Shown here one piece after another: positions 1 to 8,929 of a stretch of 34,257 bases of DNA. Source of the DNA: an uncultured Chlorobiales bacterium (GTDB taxonomy: Bacteria; Bacteroidota; Chlorobiia; Chlorobiales; Chlorobiaceae); NCBI GenBank assembly GCA_903929135.1, contig CAIYTH010000014.1, forward strand, positions 1-34,257. Reading direction: 5' to 3'. Position numbers and translations under genes: made by a program. The notes beneath the pieces were generated by a model. The model had not been told where the DNA came from. It worked only from the letters and a program-made list of their open reading frames with translations, and ran no database searches. Within the stretch, counting starts at the first letter, position 1, and each line of letters starts with the position of its first letter.

Positions 1-97
1 ATCAGGGAGGATTTATCAACTTTAATTTGGGTCTTCGTTTTAATTTCTCTTAAATCAATAAAAAAGCAGGAAAACAGATTCGGCAAGTCGGATACAA

Positions 98-1504
98 TTG
101 CGGTATTCAGACTTCGTCATCAGGATCGAGGATACCGACCAGAGCAGGAAAGTCGAGGATGCCGAAAAGAATCTCATCAGCACGTTGGAGTGGGCGGGCA
201 TCATTCCCGACGAGAGCCCTCTGCATGGAGGCAACTACGGCCCTTATGTCCAGTCGCAGCGTCTCTCCATCTATCGTGACTACTGCACGCAGCTCCTCGA
301 AGACAAGAACGCCTATTATTGCTTCTCAACCTCCGAGGAGCTTGAGGAGAACAGGCAACTCCAGCTCAAGCAGGGTCTTCAGCCGAAATACAACCGCACG
401 TGGCTGCCCGAGGAGATGGGTGGCAACATGCCAGAATCCGAAATCAGGAAAAAACTCGACGAGGGCGTGCCTTACGTGGTGAGGATGAAGGTCCCGGATT
501 ATGTTTCGGTCTGGTTCGAGGATCTCATCCGTGGTCCCGTCGAGTTTGATTCGTCGACCATCGACGACCAGGTGCTGATGAAATCCGACGGATTTCCCAC
601 CTACCATTTCGCCAGCGTCATCGACGATCACCTGATGGAGTTCACCCACATCATCAGGGGTGAAGAGTGGCTGCCTTCGATGCCGAAGCATCTGCTCCTC
701 TATGAATTCTTCGGCTGGGAAGCTCCGAAGTTCGCCCATCTGCCCCTGCTGCTGAACGCAGACCGGTCCAAGCTCAGCAAGCGTCAGGGCGATGTGGCTG
801 TCGAGGACTACATCCGCAAGGGTTTCAGCCCTGACGCGATCGTCAACTTCGTTGCCCTGCTCGGATGGAACGAAGGCGAAGGGAGCGAACAGGAGGTATT
901 CAGCATGGACGAGCTCATCCAGAAATTCTCCCTCGAAAGGGTCGGCCGCGCCGGCGCCGTGTTCAATGTCGAAAAACTCAACTGGCTCGAGAAGCAGTAC
1001 ATCAAGACGCGGCCGGTCGAGAGGATCGTGTCGGCCATCAAGCCGCTGCTGCTCAAGGAACTTCAGGAGAAGCCGTTTGAGATGCCGGAAGAGCGGATCA
1101 CCTCTGACGCCTATCTGGAGCAGGTCGTCGATCTCATGAGGGAACGCGTCAACTATGAGCACGAGTTCGTCACCTACAGCAACTACTTCTTTTTCGAACC
1201 GGAGTCGTATGATGCCGAGGCCGTCGAAAAGCGGTGGACCTCCGAAATTCCGGGTCTTCTGCGGGAGTTTGCATCGGTGCTCGAATCCTCGGAAGATTTC
1301 GGTGCCGAGGCAATCGAGGCTGCCCTGAAGGCGTTTGTCGCCCCGAAAGGGTTGAAGCCCGCAGTACTCATCCACCCGCTCAGGATTGCAACCTCCGGCG
1401 TTGGTTTCGGTCCGAGCCTGTATCACATGCTGGAAGTGCTTGGCAAGGAAACCGTGATTCGGCGTGTGCAGCGCGGGATCGAGCGAATCGGCCAGAGCGC
1501 CTGA
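98..1504 (+). CDS. gltX: Glutamyl-tRNA synthetase, 5'-truncated (HIGH motif missing)
   Basis: Class I aminoacyl-tRNA synthetase that charges tRNA-Glu with glutamate. The protein is recognisable from the [12 protein letters not shown] segment (residues 6-17) onward: the [12 protein letters not shown] and [10 protein letters not shown] blocks, the KMSKS-equivalent KLSKR near residue 225, and the helical anticodon-binding C-terminus. A normal GltX begins with about 35-40 residues carrying the FAPSPTG and HIGH-type ATP-binding motif. Here homology starts only around base 100-107, and none of the three forward frames of bases 1-97 encodes that motif. The best start is a TTG at 98; the frame is open back to a TAA at 59-61. 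Without the HIGH region the product should not activate glutamate. It may be a pseudogene, a rearrangement product or an assembly junction near the window edge. The identification is sure; its functionality is doubtful. Confidence 0.85.
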   Translation: MRYSDFVIRIEDTDQSRKVEDAEKNLISTLEWAGIIPDESPLHGGNYGPYVQSQRLSIYRDYCTQLLEDKNAYYCFSTSEELEENRQLQLKQGLQPKYNRTWLPEEMGGNMPESEIRKKLDEGVPYVVRMKVPDYVSVWFEDLIRGPVEFDSSTIDDQVLMKSDGFPTYHFASVIDDHLMEFTHIIRGEEWLPSMPKHLLLYEFFGWEAPKFAHLPLLLNADRSKLSKRQGDVAVEDYIRKGFSPDAIVNFVALLGWNEGEGSEQEVFSMDELIQKFSLERVGRAGAVFNVEKLNWLEKQYIKTRPVERIVSAIKPLLLKELQEKPFEMPEERITSDAYLEQVVDLMRERVNYEHEFVTYSNYFFFEPESYDAEAVEKRWTSEIPGLLREFASVLESSEDFGAEAIEAALKAFVAPKGLKPAVLIHPLRIATSGVGFGPSLYHMLEVLGKETVIRRVQRGIERIGQSA

Positions 1505-1512
1505 AACCCTGA

Positions 1513-1546
1513 GCCCGCCATGCCGGATCAGGGATGGCGGGCTTTT
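1513..1546 (+). terminator. Rho-independent terminator after gltX
   Basis: A 9-bp perfect stem (GCCCGCCAT / ATGGCGGGC) closes a 12-nt loop and is followed directly by TTTT. It lies 8 bases after the gltX stop, separating gltX from the tRNA-Phe gene. Confidence 0.85.
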
Positions 1547-1567
1547 CGCAAAAATTCATTTTCTTTT

Positions 1568-1596
1568 TTGCGAAAACGGTCAAATCCGTATATTTG
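1568..1596 (+). promoter_or_regulatory. Putative promoter of tRNA-Phe
   Basis: TTGCGA at 1568-1573 and TATTTG at 1591-1596 are 17 bases apart, and the tRNA starts 14 bases after the second box. The second box is also part of TATATTTG (1589-1596), which fits the TAnnTTTG element used by the primary sigma factor of the related Bacteroidetes. The match is by eye only. Confidence 0.45.
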
Positions 1597-1610
1597 CACT
1601 CACGAAACAT

Positions 1611-1686
1611 GGACAGATAGCTCAGTTGGTAGAGCAAAGGACTGAAAATCCTTGTGTCGGGGGTTCGACTCCCTCTCTGTCCACCA
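1611..1686 (+). tRNA. tRNA-Phe (GAA)
   Basis: Complete cloverleaf. The acceptor GGACAGA pairs with TCTGTCC, the D arm has AGTTGGTAGAGC, the anticodon GAA is at 1644-1646, and the T arm is GGGGGTTCGACTCCC. The discriminator A is followed by an encoded CCA at 1684-1686. Length is 73 nt plus CCA. Confidence 0.97.
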
Positions 1687-1810
1687 GGTCTAACGTTTCA
1701 GGCTGCAAAGCCTCTCTTGCTTTCCGACAGGCCCCAAAACATTCCCGTCTTCCTTCTTTCAGATTGAGCGTTCATGCGATTCGCCTCGTGAACCATTATT
1801 TCCTCGCGGC

Positions 1811-2950
1811 ATGAACATTACGACCGACTCGACCCAGGAGGTCTGGCACAAGCTTGATGATCCCGGGTCCTATGAGTGGTGGTATTTCGATGCGGAGGAC
1901 AAGATTCAGGGCATATCCGTCGTCTTCATCTGGTTTGCCGGTTTCGCCTTTTCGCCTTTTTACCTGAGTCATTACGACGACTGGCGATCGAGCGTCCGTC
2001 CCGACTCGCCTCGTCCCGACCAGTATGCCGGCTTCAGCTTCCAGTTGTACGAGCATGGTCGGGAAATAGTCAATTTCATCAGGGAAGGCCATGACGGAGA
2101 GTTCGGCGTCGAGCCTTCAGACATAGGCGCCCGTTTCGAGAAAAACAGTTTCGTGTATGACTGCTCGAAAGATGAATATCGCCTGACGGTCGATTTCGTA
2201 TTTCCGGCGAGAAAGAAGCATGTTCGCGGCTCGTTCACCTTCAAGCCGGGGTACCGTTACGATTTTCACCGTGAGAACGGCTCCATGCCGGGTAACGGGC
2301 ACCGGCACCAGTGGCTTCTGAGCGTCCCGAAGGCTGATGTCGACGGTGAACTCCTCGTCGACGACACTGCATCAGGAAAGCGTCTCGGCATGCATATCAG
2401 GGGGAACGGCTACCATGACCACAACCTCGGCACCATACCGATGCATGAATATTTCAGCCGATGGTACTGGGGGCGAGCCTTTTCCGGACGATTCGACCTC
2501 GTCTACTACATTATTCATTTTCAAGGCAAGGAGAGTGAGCCTCTGGCCATCGCGATGCTCAACGATAATGAGACCGGTCGTCAGCGGGTTCTGGAAAAGA
2601 TAAGGTTCCGGGAAGAGGGGTCCATGAGGGGCCTGTTCGCTCCTGTCCACGGCCGGAGCCTGCACATCGAGGAGGGGGCTGTCAGTATCGACGTCAGCCA
2701 CCTGCAGGTGCTCGATACCGGACCGTTCTATCTCAGATACGCTTCGAACGTGTCCCTGACTGTCGATGGAGAGCGTTTTGACCATATCGGAGGCATGTCC
2801 GAATTTCTCGATCCCGGAGCCCTGAAATCGCGTTTCATGCGATTCTTCACGTCATGCAGGATCTGGCGCGAAGGGAAGTCGTCAGTCATGTACAGGGGGT
2901 ACAATTTTTTCGGAAACCAATTTGATTGGTTAAATAGGAAAAAATTTTAA
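1811..2950 (+). CDS. crtC: Carotenoid 1,2-hydratase (CrtC family)
   Basis: 379 residues with the CrtC/hydroxyneurosporene synthase pattern. The N-terminal DDPGSYEWWYFDAED block, the tryptophan- and aromatic-rich beta segments (FIWFAGFAFSPFY, HRHQWLLSVP) and the NGYHDHNLGT...RWYWGRAF core are all typical. CrtC adds water across the C-1,2 double bond of psi-end carotenoids; in green sulfur bacteria this leads to hydroxychlorobactene and its glucoside esters, which sit in chlorosomes and membranes. The start is the ATG at 1811. No convincing Shine-Dalgarno sequence precedes it, which is common for genes in this window. It lies upstream of the Rieske/cytochrome b pair in the same direction, separated by 153 bases, so it probably has its own transcript. 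No signal peptide was seen. Substrate specificity is inferred from the lineage. Confidence 0.88.
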   Translation: MNITTDSTQEVWHKLDDPGSYEWWYFDAEDKIQGISVVFIWFAGFAFSPFYLSHYDDWRSSVRPDSPRPDQYAGFSFQLYEHGREIVNFIREGHDGEFGVEPSDIGARFEKNSFVYDCSKDEYRLTVDFVFPARKKHVRGSFTFKPGYRYDFHRENGSMPGNGHRHQWLLSVPKADVDGELLVDDTASGKRLGMHIRGNGYHDHNLGTIPMHEYFSRWYWGRAFSGRFDLVYYIIHFQGKESEPLAIAMLNDNETGRQRVLEKIRFREEGSMRGLFAPVHGRSLHIEEGAVSIDVSHLQVLDTGPFYLRYASNVSLTVDGERFDHIGGMSEFLDPGALKSRFMRFFTSCRIWREGKSSVMYRGYNFFGNQFDWLNRKKF

Positions 2951-3103
2951 TTTCAAAGTCGTTCAATACGAATTCGCGGCTGCTCGGATACCGATAATTT
3001 TCAGGATTCCCGGATCAGAAGGGAGAGTGGTTCTTCCCCCTGCAGTCACCGTTGTCTTCTTGATGTTCAAACAATCCAAGTCATAAAAAGGAGATAGACC
3101 ATA

Positions 3104-3649
3104 ATGGCACAAACTGGTAATTTTAAAAGCCCCGCAAGGCTGAGCACGCTGGGTGAAGGTGCTGAAGTCTCTGCATCGGGTTCCGTTCCGGGTGGAAAAC
3201 CGAGGGAAGGCGGCCTGAAAGGCGTCGATTTCGAACGCAGGGGCTTTCTTCACAAGATCGTCGGAGGCGTCGGTGCCGTTGTGGCAGTCAGCGCGCTGTA
3301 CCCGGTCGTCAGATACATCATTCCTCCGGCCAAGACGATCAAGACGGTCAATCAGCTGACCGCTGGCAAGGCTTCGGAAGTGCCGGACGGGACGGGCAAG
3401 ATCTACCAGTTCAATGAAGACAAGGTCATTGTGGTCAACAAGGGAGGCTCCCTGACTGCTGTCAGCGCTGTCTGCACCCACCTCGGCTGCCTCGTGCACT
3501 GGGACAACACGGCCACCCAGCTGGCCTGCCCCTGCCACGGTGCCAAGTACAAGCAGACGGGCGAGATCATCTCCGGTCCTCAGCCAAAGCCGCTGAAAAG
3601 CTACAAGGCGAAGATCGACGGTGACAGCATCATCATCTCAAAAGCTTAA
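3104..3649 (+). CDS. petC: Rieske [2Fe-2S] protein of the cytochrome bc complex
   Basis: 181-residue Rieske protein, the subunit that takes electrons from menaquinol at the Qo site. The cluster ligands are visible in two loops: CTHLGC (C124, H126; disulfide C129) and CPCHG (C142, H145; disulfide C144). A twin-arginine-like ERRGFLHK (R45-R46) precedes one membrane anchor at about residues 53-74, consistent with Tat insertion as an uncleaved anchor, leaving the cluster domain in the periplasm. The N-terminal 40 residues are Gly/Ser-rich. The ATG at 3104 has a good ribosome site (AAGGAGA, 3088-3094). The petB gene starts 35 bases downstream, so the two form an operon. No cytochrome c1 or f gene follows, as is known for green sulfur bacteria. 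Confidence 0.96.
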   Translation: MAQTGNFKSPARLSTLGEGAEVSASGSVPGGKPREGGLKGVDFERRGFLHKIVGGVGAVVAVSALYPVVRYIIPPAKTIKTVNQLTAGKASEVPDGTGKIYQFNEDKVIVVNKGGSLTAVSAVCTHLGCLVHWDNTATQLACPCHGAKYKQTGEIISGPQPKPLKSYKAKIDGDSIIISKA

Positions 3650-3684
3650 GCATCAATACCTGAAAATCAAGGGAGTCAAGACAC

Positions 3685-4974
3685 ATGGCTGAAAATACCC
3701 AGAATCCGGCCGCAGGCAACGCTCCTGCTAAGCCGAAACCGCCAGCCCCCGGCGCCGCCAAGCCTGCCGCACCGGTTGCTGCCAAACCCGCCGCACCGGC
3801 TGCCGCAAAACCGCAGGCCCCCAAAGCAGAATCCGCTCCGTCAGGCGTTTACAAACCTCCGGTTGAGCGCCAGGATGCGAACCCGTACAAGGACTCCAGA
3901 GTCGGTATCGTCGGTTCATGGCTCCAGGAGCGTTTCTATGTCGTCCTGCCGATCATCGACTACCTGAAGAAAAAAGAGGTGCCCAAGCACCGCCTCTCCT
4001 TCTGGTACTACTTCGGCGGTCTCGGCCTTTTCTTCTTCATGATCCAGATCATCACCGGCCTGCTTCTTCTCCAGTACTACAAGCCCACCGGTGCAGAGGC
4101 CTTCTCTTCCTTCGTCTTTATCCAGAAGGAAGTTCCGTTCGGCTGGCTCATCCGCCAGGTCCACGCATGGAGCGCCAACCTCATGATCATGATGCTGTTC
4201 ATCCACATGTTCAGCACCTTCTTCATGAAGTCCTATCGCAAGCCTCGTGAGCTCATGTGGGTCAGTGGCTTCATCCTGCTGGTGCTCAGCCTCGGCTTCG
4301 GTTTCACCGGTTACCTCCTGCCCTGGAACGAGCTGGCATTCTTTGCTACCCAGGTTGGTACAGAGGTGCCGAAAGTGGCTCCGGGTGGTGCATTCATGGT
4401 CGATATCCTTCGTGGAGGCACTGACGTCAGCCCCGAAACCCTCACCCGCATGTTCTCCCTCCATGTCGTTCTGCTTCCCGGCCTCGTGCTGCTCGTGCTT
4501 ACTGCACACCTGACCCTCGTGCAGATCCTCGGCACTTCGTCCCCTATCGGTTACAAGGAAGCCGGCCTCATCAAGGGATACGACAAATTCTTCCCGACCT
4601 TCCTTGCCAAGGACGGTATCGGCTGGCTGCTCGGTTTTGCGCTTCTGATCTACCTGGCTGCCATGTTCCCCTGGGAAATCGGCGTCAAGGCCGATCCGCT
4701 TACCCCGGCACCGGTCGGAATCAAGCCGGAATGGTACTTCTGGGCTCAGTTCCAGCTTCTCAAGGACTTCAAGTTCGAAGGCGGTGAACTTATTGCCATC
4801 GTGCTCTTCACCATCGGCGCCGTCGCCTGGCTGCTCGTGCCTTTCTTCGATCGCAAGGCATCGAGTGAGCAGAAGAGCCCTGTTTTCACGATCATCGGAC
4901 TTCTCGCACTGACTTTCCTCCTGATCAATACCTACAGGGTGTATCATGACTACGTCCTCGTAGCTCCTCATTGA
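3685..4974 (+). CDS. petB: Cytochrome b (b6 plus subunit IV fused) of the bc complex
   Basis: 429-residue membrane cytochrome b holding the two b hemes and the quinol sites. The heme ligands are H160/H174 (13 residues between) and H260/H275 (14 between); the 14-residue gap in the second pair is the b6-type spacing. The Qo-site PEWY motif is at 348-351, in the part equivalent to subunit IV, so b6 and IV are fused. Residues 10-48 form an unusual cytoplasmic tail of repeated Ala-Ala-Lys-Pro-type units before the usual start around residue 70. The ATG at 3685 follows AAGGGAG (3669-3675). It forms an operon with petC and ends at a strong terminator. Confidence 0.96.
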   Translation: MAENTQNPAAGNAPAKPKPPAPGAAKPAAPVAAKPAAPAAAKPQAPKAESAPSGVYKPPVERQDANPYKDSRVGIVGSWLQERFYVVLPIIDYLKKKEVPKHRLSFWYYFGGLGLFFFMIQIITGLLLLQYYKPTGAEAFSSFVFIQKEVPFGWLIRQVHAWSANLMIMMLFIHMFSTFFMKSYRKPRELMWVSGFILLVLSLGFGFTGYLLPWNELAFFATQVGTEVPKVAPGGAFMVDILRGGTDVSPETLTRMFSLHVVLLPGLVLLVLTAHLTLVQILGTSSPIGYKEAGLIKGYDKFFPTFLAKDGIGWLLGFALLIYLAAMFPWEIGVKADPLTPAPVGIKPEWYFWAQFQLLKDFKFEGGELIAIVLFTIGAVAWLLVPFFDRKASSEQKSPVFTIIGLLALTFLLINTYRVYHDYVLVAPH

Positions 4975-5001
4975 TACGGCATCGTCCGATGACTTCATGC
5001 A

Positions 5002-5025
5002 AAAGCCCGGGTTTTCCCGGGCTTT
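5002..5025. terminator. Bidirectional terminator between petB and the GH13 gene
   Basis: A perfect 10-bp stem AAAGCCCGGG / CCCGGGCTTT with a TTTT loop, flanked by A-rich sequence on the left and T-rich on the right. It can therefore stop both convergent transcripts. Confidence 0.88.
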
Positions 5026-5071
5026 CTGCTTTTATGGATTTCCGGATCCGGAAGCTGTCTGCCGGGAGAGG

Positions 5072-8000
5072 TCACACCCCCTTCAGCATCGCCTGCATTT
5101 CATAACCGCTGAGGAAAGCGGCCGCATCGAGCTTATCGAGTCCTTCAAGCCATGGCTTGAGGTCGGTTTTCGTCGTCGCAGCCTTCGTCCCGCCCACGAC
5201 CGGAATGGGTGTCCGAAGCTGAGCATGGAGCCAGAGCCACGAGACGATGAGGGTGAAACGATGCTCCCTGAACCATGTTTTCGAGTGCAGGTGCTGGAAC
5301 TGCATGAACGACGTGAAGTGGGAGTCTCCCGATTCGAAGAGCGAGTCGATCGTTTCCGTCAGCCTCGACTCAGGCGTAGCCGTATCAGCAGAATGCCCTT
5401 CAGGAACGAGAAGGCAGGAGAAGAGGTCCACGAGTTCCGTTCCGTAGAGCGGGAACCCCGGTTCTACGGGCCACACCGGGACAAGCTGGGAACCAAGCAG
5501 CCAGTCGTCGATCAGCTGGTGCTGAAGCAGGCCGTTATGGCTGAGCATCTCCTGGATGCACTCCAGAGCGATCAGGGTCCTGACGGTCCGCCGGAAATCA
5601 GGGCTCTCTGTCTCACCGATGCCGAGTGCCGCCTTGAGGCGCTTTTTCCCGGCAAGCTTTCCGATCTGTGCCGAAAGCCGCAACGCCGAGAGGTAACGTT
5701 CCCGAGCCCACCCGGCAGTGCCTGAAGGGAGGGCGAGCGGTCGTTCCATGATCTCCTCGAACCGCACCGACAGATCGGCAAGAAGCGTCTCGCAATGCCG
5801 GCCGAACGAAGTTGCCGTACCGGTGTCGCCGGTGGTTTTCGCGGGTTCGGGGATGAGTGCCTCGAGGCCTGCAACGACGATCCGGTGTACGGGCCTGAGG
5901 CTCATGGAGAGTGCCTCAAGCTCGATGGAGGCGGCACCCCGACCTCCGAGTTCTTCGCAGACGCGGTCGTAGGGTTTCAGCCTTGAAGGCCTGACAACCC
6001 TGAACTCGAGGAAAACGTTGTACCCGTAGCCCTGAAGCGACATCTGAAGTCCGTTTTCGCGGATGCCGGAACATGAGCGGATGAACTCGAGCCCGCTTGC
6101 ATGGTCCTTGAACACCACATAGGATCCATGGTCGTCCGGGATCGCAAGGGCGTCGGCAAGCAGGGTCTGCCTGATGTTTCCGTCCGACAGGTATCCTGCA
6201 GAAAGGCGGATCCATCCTTCGGCAGCCTCCCAGCGGTTGTTGAACAGGACGAGCGCACGCTCCTCGCCGAGCCTGTTGCTGTAGGCGAAGATATTTTCGT
6301 TGACCGTCCCGTCAGGAGCATAGAGGTCGAACAGGAAAAAGTGCTTCACATCGGCGAACAGGCTCCGCTTCTTCATGATCGGGAAGATCTCGCGGTAATG
6401 GCGCCCGACCAGATCGGCATCGGGCTGTTCGTCGTAGTAGGCGCGGGCATATTCCATCCCGTATTTTTCAGTGAGCCCCTCGACCTGCCCGTGCCCGATC
6501 ATGGGCAGGCCAGGCAGGGTGATCATCATCATGCAGACACCGAAATATTTGTCACCCTTCCCGAACTGCGCGATGGCCGTGTCCTCGTCGGGGTTGTTCA
6601 TAAAGTTGACGTACCGTTTCAGGATCTCAGCGTCGAACTCGAGGGTTTTCTTGATGAGCTGTCGATAACTGGAGTTATCCTCCTTCTTGAGCATGTGCAT
6701 GAAGGCGCTGTTGTAGACGCGGTGCATGCCGAGGGTCCGGACGAAGTAACCTTCGAGCATCCAGAACGCTTCCGCCAGGAGCAGCGTGTCCGGGACCTCC
6801 TGCTTGACCCGATCGACCACTTCACGCCAGAACTCCTCCGGGATGGCGGCCTCGAAATCGGCCATGCTCATCGAGAACGCGCCTCGGGACGGTACTCCGG
6901 CAGCGTGGCCGTGAAGGGGGTACCAGAGCCTCTGGATGTGCATCTTGGCCAGAACCATCGCCGCATCGAACCTGATGATCGGGAACATCCTCGCCACATG
7001 GAGGATCTGCTGGATGACGGCCTCCCTGACTACCGGATCGAGGAAGTTCAACTGGGCGGTGTCGTTCCAGGGCATGATCGTGCCGTCGTTTCCATGGTAG
7101 ATGTACCTGGTGTCGCCGGTAAGGTAGTCGACCCGCTTGAAGGTCACGGCGGCGTCGGTACGGTTCCAGTAACCATCCTCGATATGGATACCGTAACGGC
7201 TGTCCTCGCTCAGGTTCGGGCCGTTGTAGGTGTAGTTCGGGTAAGGGAGTTCGTAGGTGCCGAGAAACCACTCGGGTTTTTGCCTGACCAGTTCGGAGTC
7301 GATACCGGTATGATTCGGAACCATGTCGCTCGCAAGACGGATGCCACGCTGCCTGGCCCTGTTCCTGAGGTCGATGTATCCTTCATGCCCCCCGAGCTCG
7401 CGAGCGATCTCGTAGTTCTCGAGGGCATATGCCGAGGCCTTGGCCTCAGGGTTTCCCTGAAGCTGCTTGATCATTCTCGATGCGTGGCTCCTCTCCCAGA
7501 GCCCGATGAGCCAGAGCGCAGTAAAGCCCCGTTCAGCAAGGAGGTCGAGCTCCCGGTCAGGTATGTCCTGAAGGCGTCGAACCGGATAGCCGTACTGGCG
7601 GCTGAGCTGGTCAAGCCAGACATAGGTGCTCTTGGCGACCATGACCACTTCGGGCATCCAGGAAGAGTCGTGTGAGTACCTGGCCGGGGCGTCGCCGAGG
7701 TTCGAATATGCTGGCACCTGTGCCTCCTTTTCGTACAGGCTTCCTTCATTGCGCCCCTGTTCAGAGGCAAGCTTTTCGAAGAAGAGATATCTGTCCTCAT
7801 CCTCGATCAGGGTGATCGCATCGTCGAGCAGTTCCCGCCAGGGTGAGTCGACGAGCAGGTCGGACCAGTGAAGCCGGATATACCTGAGCTGTGCAAGGAG
7901 CGAGTCCGGAGCATAACGCATCGGCAGTGAGAGCAGGTCGGCCATGTCGAGCTGCTCCGGACCGATCGGCCCGGCCGACTCCATTGCGTGACGCATGGCC

Positions 8001-8557
8001 GATATCAGGTGCGGATAGGTGCTGTTCGCACGTAACCCGCTGTCGGAGATCAGGTCAGAAAACTGTTCGAGGGCCGGATTCTGGTTGTTCAGCCACACCA
8101 GGTAAGACTCTTCGACAGTCTCTATCAGGTTCATGCGGTCGCTCAGGTACTCGCCGGAGCTTTTTGCCGAGCGGTACAGCTCATGCGGCGGGAACTGATC
8201 GAGAAAGCCGGAGAGGTACTCTTTCGTCTGCCAGTTCGAGATATCCTTTTCTGCCAGTTTCAGGGCTGAGGCCGTCACGCCCGATGCCTTACCAAGGATG
8301 TGGTGGAGCACTTCGTGAAGCAGCTTCATGCCGTGGAGCTGAGCCGGGAGAATCTTTTTGGCGCTTTTTCCCTTCAGAAGTTCGATCCGGCGGTTGATCG
8401 CCTCGGTCAGCTCTTCAGCCTGCCTCAGGGCTTTTCCGCGCTCGGTCGGGAGTGACAGGGCTTCGGGATCGGTCAGATGATAAAGATCCCTTGCCTGACG
8501 GTTGATATAGAAGTGTTCTTTGGCTGGATTGTTGGTATCGGTGCTCATGGCCGGCAT
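5072..8557 (-). CDS. Large alpha-amylase family (GH13) protein
   Basis: About 1161 residues. The four GH13 conserved regions are present in order. Region I is ASDMVPNHTG near residue 410. Region II is IIRFDAAM near 530, carrying the nucleophile Asp. Region III is LLAEAFW near 594, with the acid/base Glu. Region IV is NNPDEDTA near 657, with the third Asp. Some 300 residues of mostly helical sequence precede the barrel, and about 400 residues with beta-type then helical sequence follow, making the protein much longer than a simple amylase. A role in glycogen or maltooligosaccharide metabolism is inference only. The frame is open to a TTG at 8608, but ATGs at 8557 and 8548 look better; none has a clear ribosome site, so the start is uncertain. 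No signal peptide was seen. Confidence 0.85.
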   Translation of the reverse strand: MPAMSTDTNNPAKEHFYINRQARDLYHLTDPEALSLPTERGKALRQAEELTEAINRRIELLKGKSAKKILPAQLHGMKLLHEVLHHILGKASGVTASALKLAEKDISNWQTKEYLSGFLDQFPPHELYRSAKSSGEYLSDRMNLIETVEESYLVWLNNQNPALEQFSDLISDSGLRANSTYPHLISAMRHAMESAGPIGPEQLDMADLLSLPMRYAPDSLLAQLRYIRLHWSDLLVDSPWRELLDDAITLIEDEDRYLFFEKLASEQGRNEGSLYEKEAQVPAYSNLGDAPARYSHDSSWMPEVVMVAKSTYVWLDQLSRQYGYPVRRLQDIPDRELDLLAERGFTALWLIGLWERSHASRMIKQLQGNPEAKASAYALENYEIARELGGHEGYIDLRNRARQRGIRLASDMVPNHTGIDSELVRQKPEWFLGTYELPYPNYTYNGPNLSEDSRYGIHIEDGYWNRTDAAVTFKRVDYLTGDTRYIYHGNDGTIMPWNDTAQLNFLDPVVREAVIQQILHVARMFPIIRFDAAMVLAKMHIQRLWYPLHGHAAGVPSRGAFSMSMADFEAAIPEEFWREVVDRVKQEVPDTLLLAEAFWMLEGYFVRTLGMHRVYNSAFMHMLKKEDNSSYRQLIKKTLEFDAEILKRYVNFMNNPDEDTAIAQFGKGDKYFGVCMMMITLPGLPMIGHGQVEGLTEKYGMEYARAYYDEQPDADLVGRHYREIFPIMKKRSLFADVKHFFLFDLYAPDGTVNENIFAYSNRLGEERALVLFNNRWEAAEGWIRLSAGYLSDGNIRQTLLADALAIPDDHGSYVVFKDHASGLEFIRSCSGIRENGLQMSLQGYGYNVFLEFRVVRPSRLKPYDRVCEELGGRGAASIELEALSMSLRPVHRIVVAGLEALIPEPAKTTGDTGTATSFGRHCETLLADLSVRFEEIMERPLALPSGTAGWARERYLSALRLSAQIGKLAGKKRLKAALGIGETESPDFRRTVRTLIALECIQEMLSHNGLLQHQLIDDWLLGSQLVPVWPVEPGFPLYGTELVDLFSCLLVPEGHSADTATPESRLTETIDSLFESGDSHFTSFMQFQHLHSKTWFREHRFTLIVSWLWLHAQLRTPIPVVGGTKAATTKTDLKPWLEGLDKLDAAAFLSGYEMQAMLKGV

Positions 8558-8717
8558 TGCGTGCTCAGGAAATTTCGAAGAAAATCCGGTTGTCCGGGAA
8601 GGAGTCAAACTGCAGTCTGGGGAAGTTACGTAATAATATCCACGGGTGAAACCGCAAAGAGCTTCGCTGTTCGTGGCCTGCAGGCGTCAGTTCTCATTTT
8701 GAGAGAAGGAGGGCTCG

Positions 8718-8834
8718 ATGTTGCCGTCTTTTCGATGCACCGTTCTTCGGTCACGGTACCTAAGTGGTTTTACAAGAGTATGTTCCCTTGACGCCTGGTT
8801 GGTGATGATTCATGGTACGGTATTTGAGCAATGA
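8718..8834 (+). CDS. Possible 38-residue leader ORF upstream of the CysQ-like gene
   Basis: ATG at 8718 is preceded at ideal distance by one of the strongest ribosome sites in the window (AGAAGGAGGG, 8704-8713). The frame gives 38 codons and ends with TGA at 8832-8834, overlapping the next ATG (8831). The peptide has no recognisable family. Whether it is translated is unknown; it is listed because of the ribosome site and the stop/start overlap. Confidence 0.3.
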   Translation: MLPSFRCTVLRSRYLSGFTRVCSLDAWLVMIHGTVFEQ

Positions 8835-8929
8835 ATATGGACCAATCCTTTTCCTGCTCATTTCCATGTCAGATTTTCTTTTTGCAGGAAGAGGAGCTTC
8901 ATCATCGAAAAGTTCAATACGAGCCATGA
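8831..8929 (+). CDS. Possible 32-residue ORF coupled to both neighbours
   Basis: The ATG at 8831 overlaps the stop of the 38-codon ORF, and its own TGA (8927-8929) overlaps the ATG of the CysQ-like gene (8926) as ATGA. The chain would let ribosomes loaded at 8704-8713 reach the CysQ-like gene by coupling. The peptide has two Cys and a Glu/His-rich end and no recognised family. It could be chance. Confidence 0.25.
   Translation: MNMDQSFSCSFPCQIFFLQEEELHHRKVQYEP

Noticed and set aside
326-1426. 366-codon minus-strand frame
   Set aside because: Antisense of gltX; composition typical of a shadow frame.
1464-1814. 116-codon frame across tRNA-Phe
   Set aside because: It reads through a terminator and the tRNA; no coding evidence.
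3916-4998. 360-codon minus-strand frame, very Glu/His-rich
   Set aside because: Antisense of petB; the Glu/His richness is just the complement of Leu/Phe/Val codons of membrane helices.
6101-7675. 524-codon open frame on the plus strand
   Set aside because: Antisense of the GH13 gene, whose four catalytic regions are on the minus strand. No domain was seen in the plus frame.
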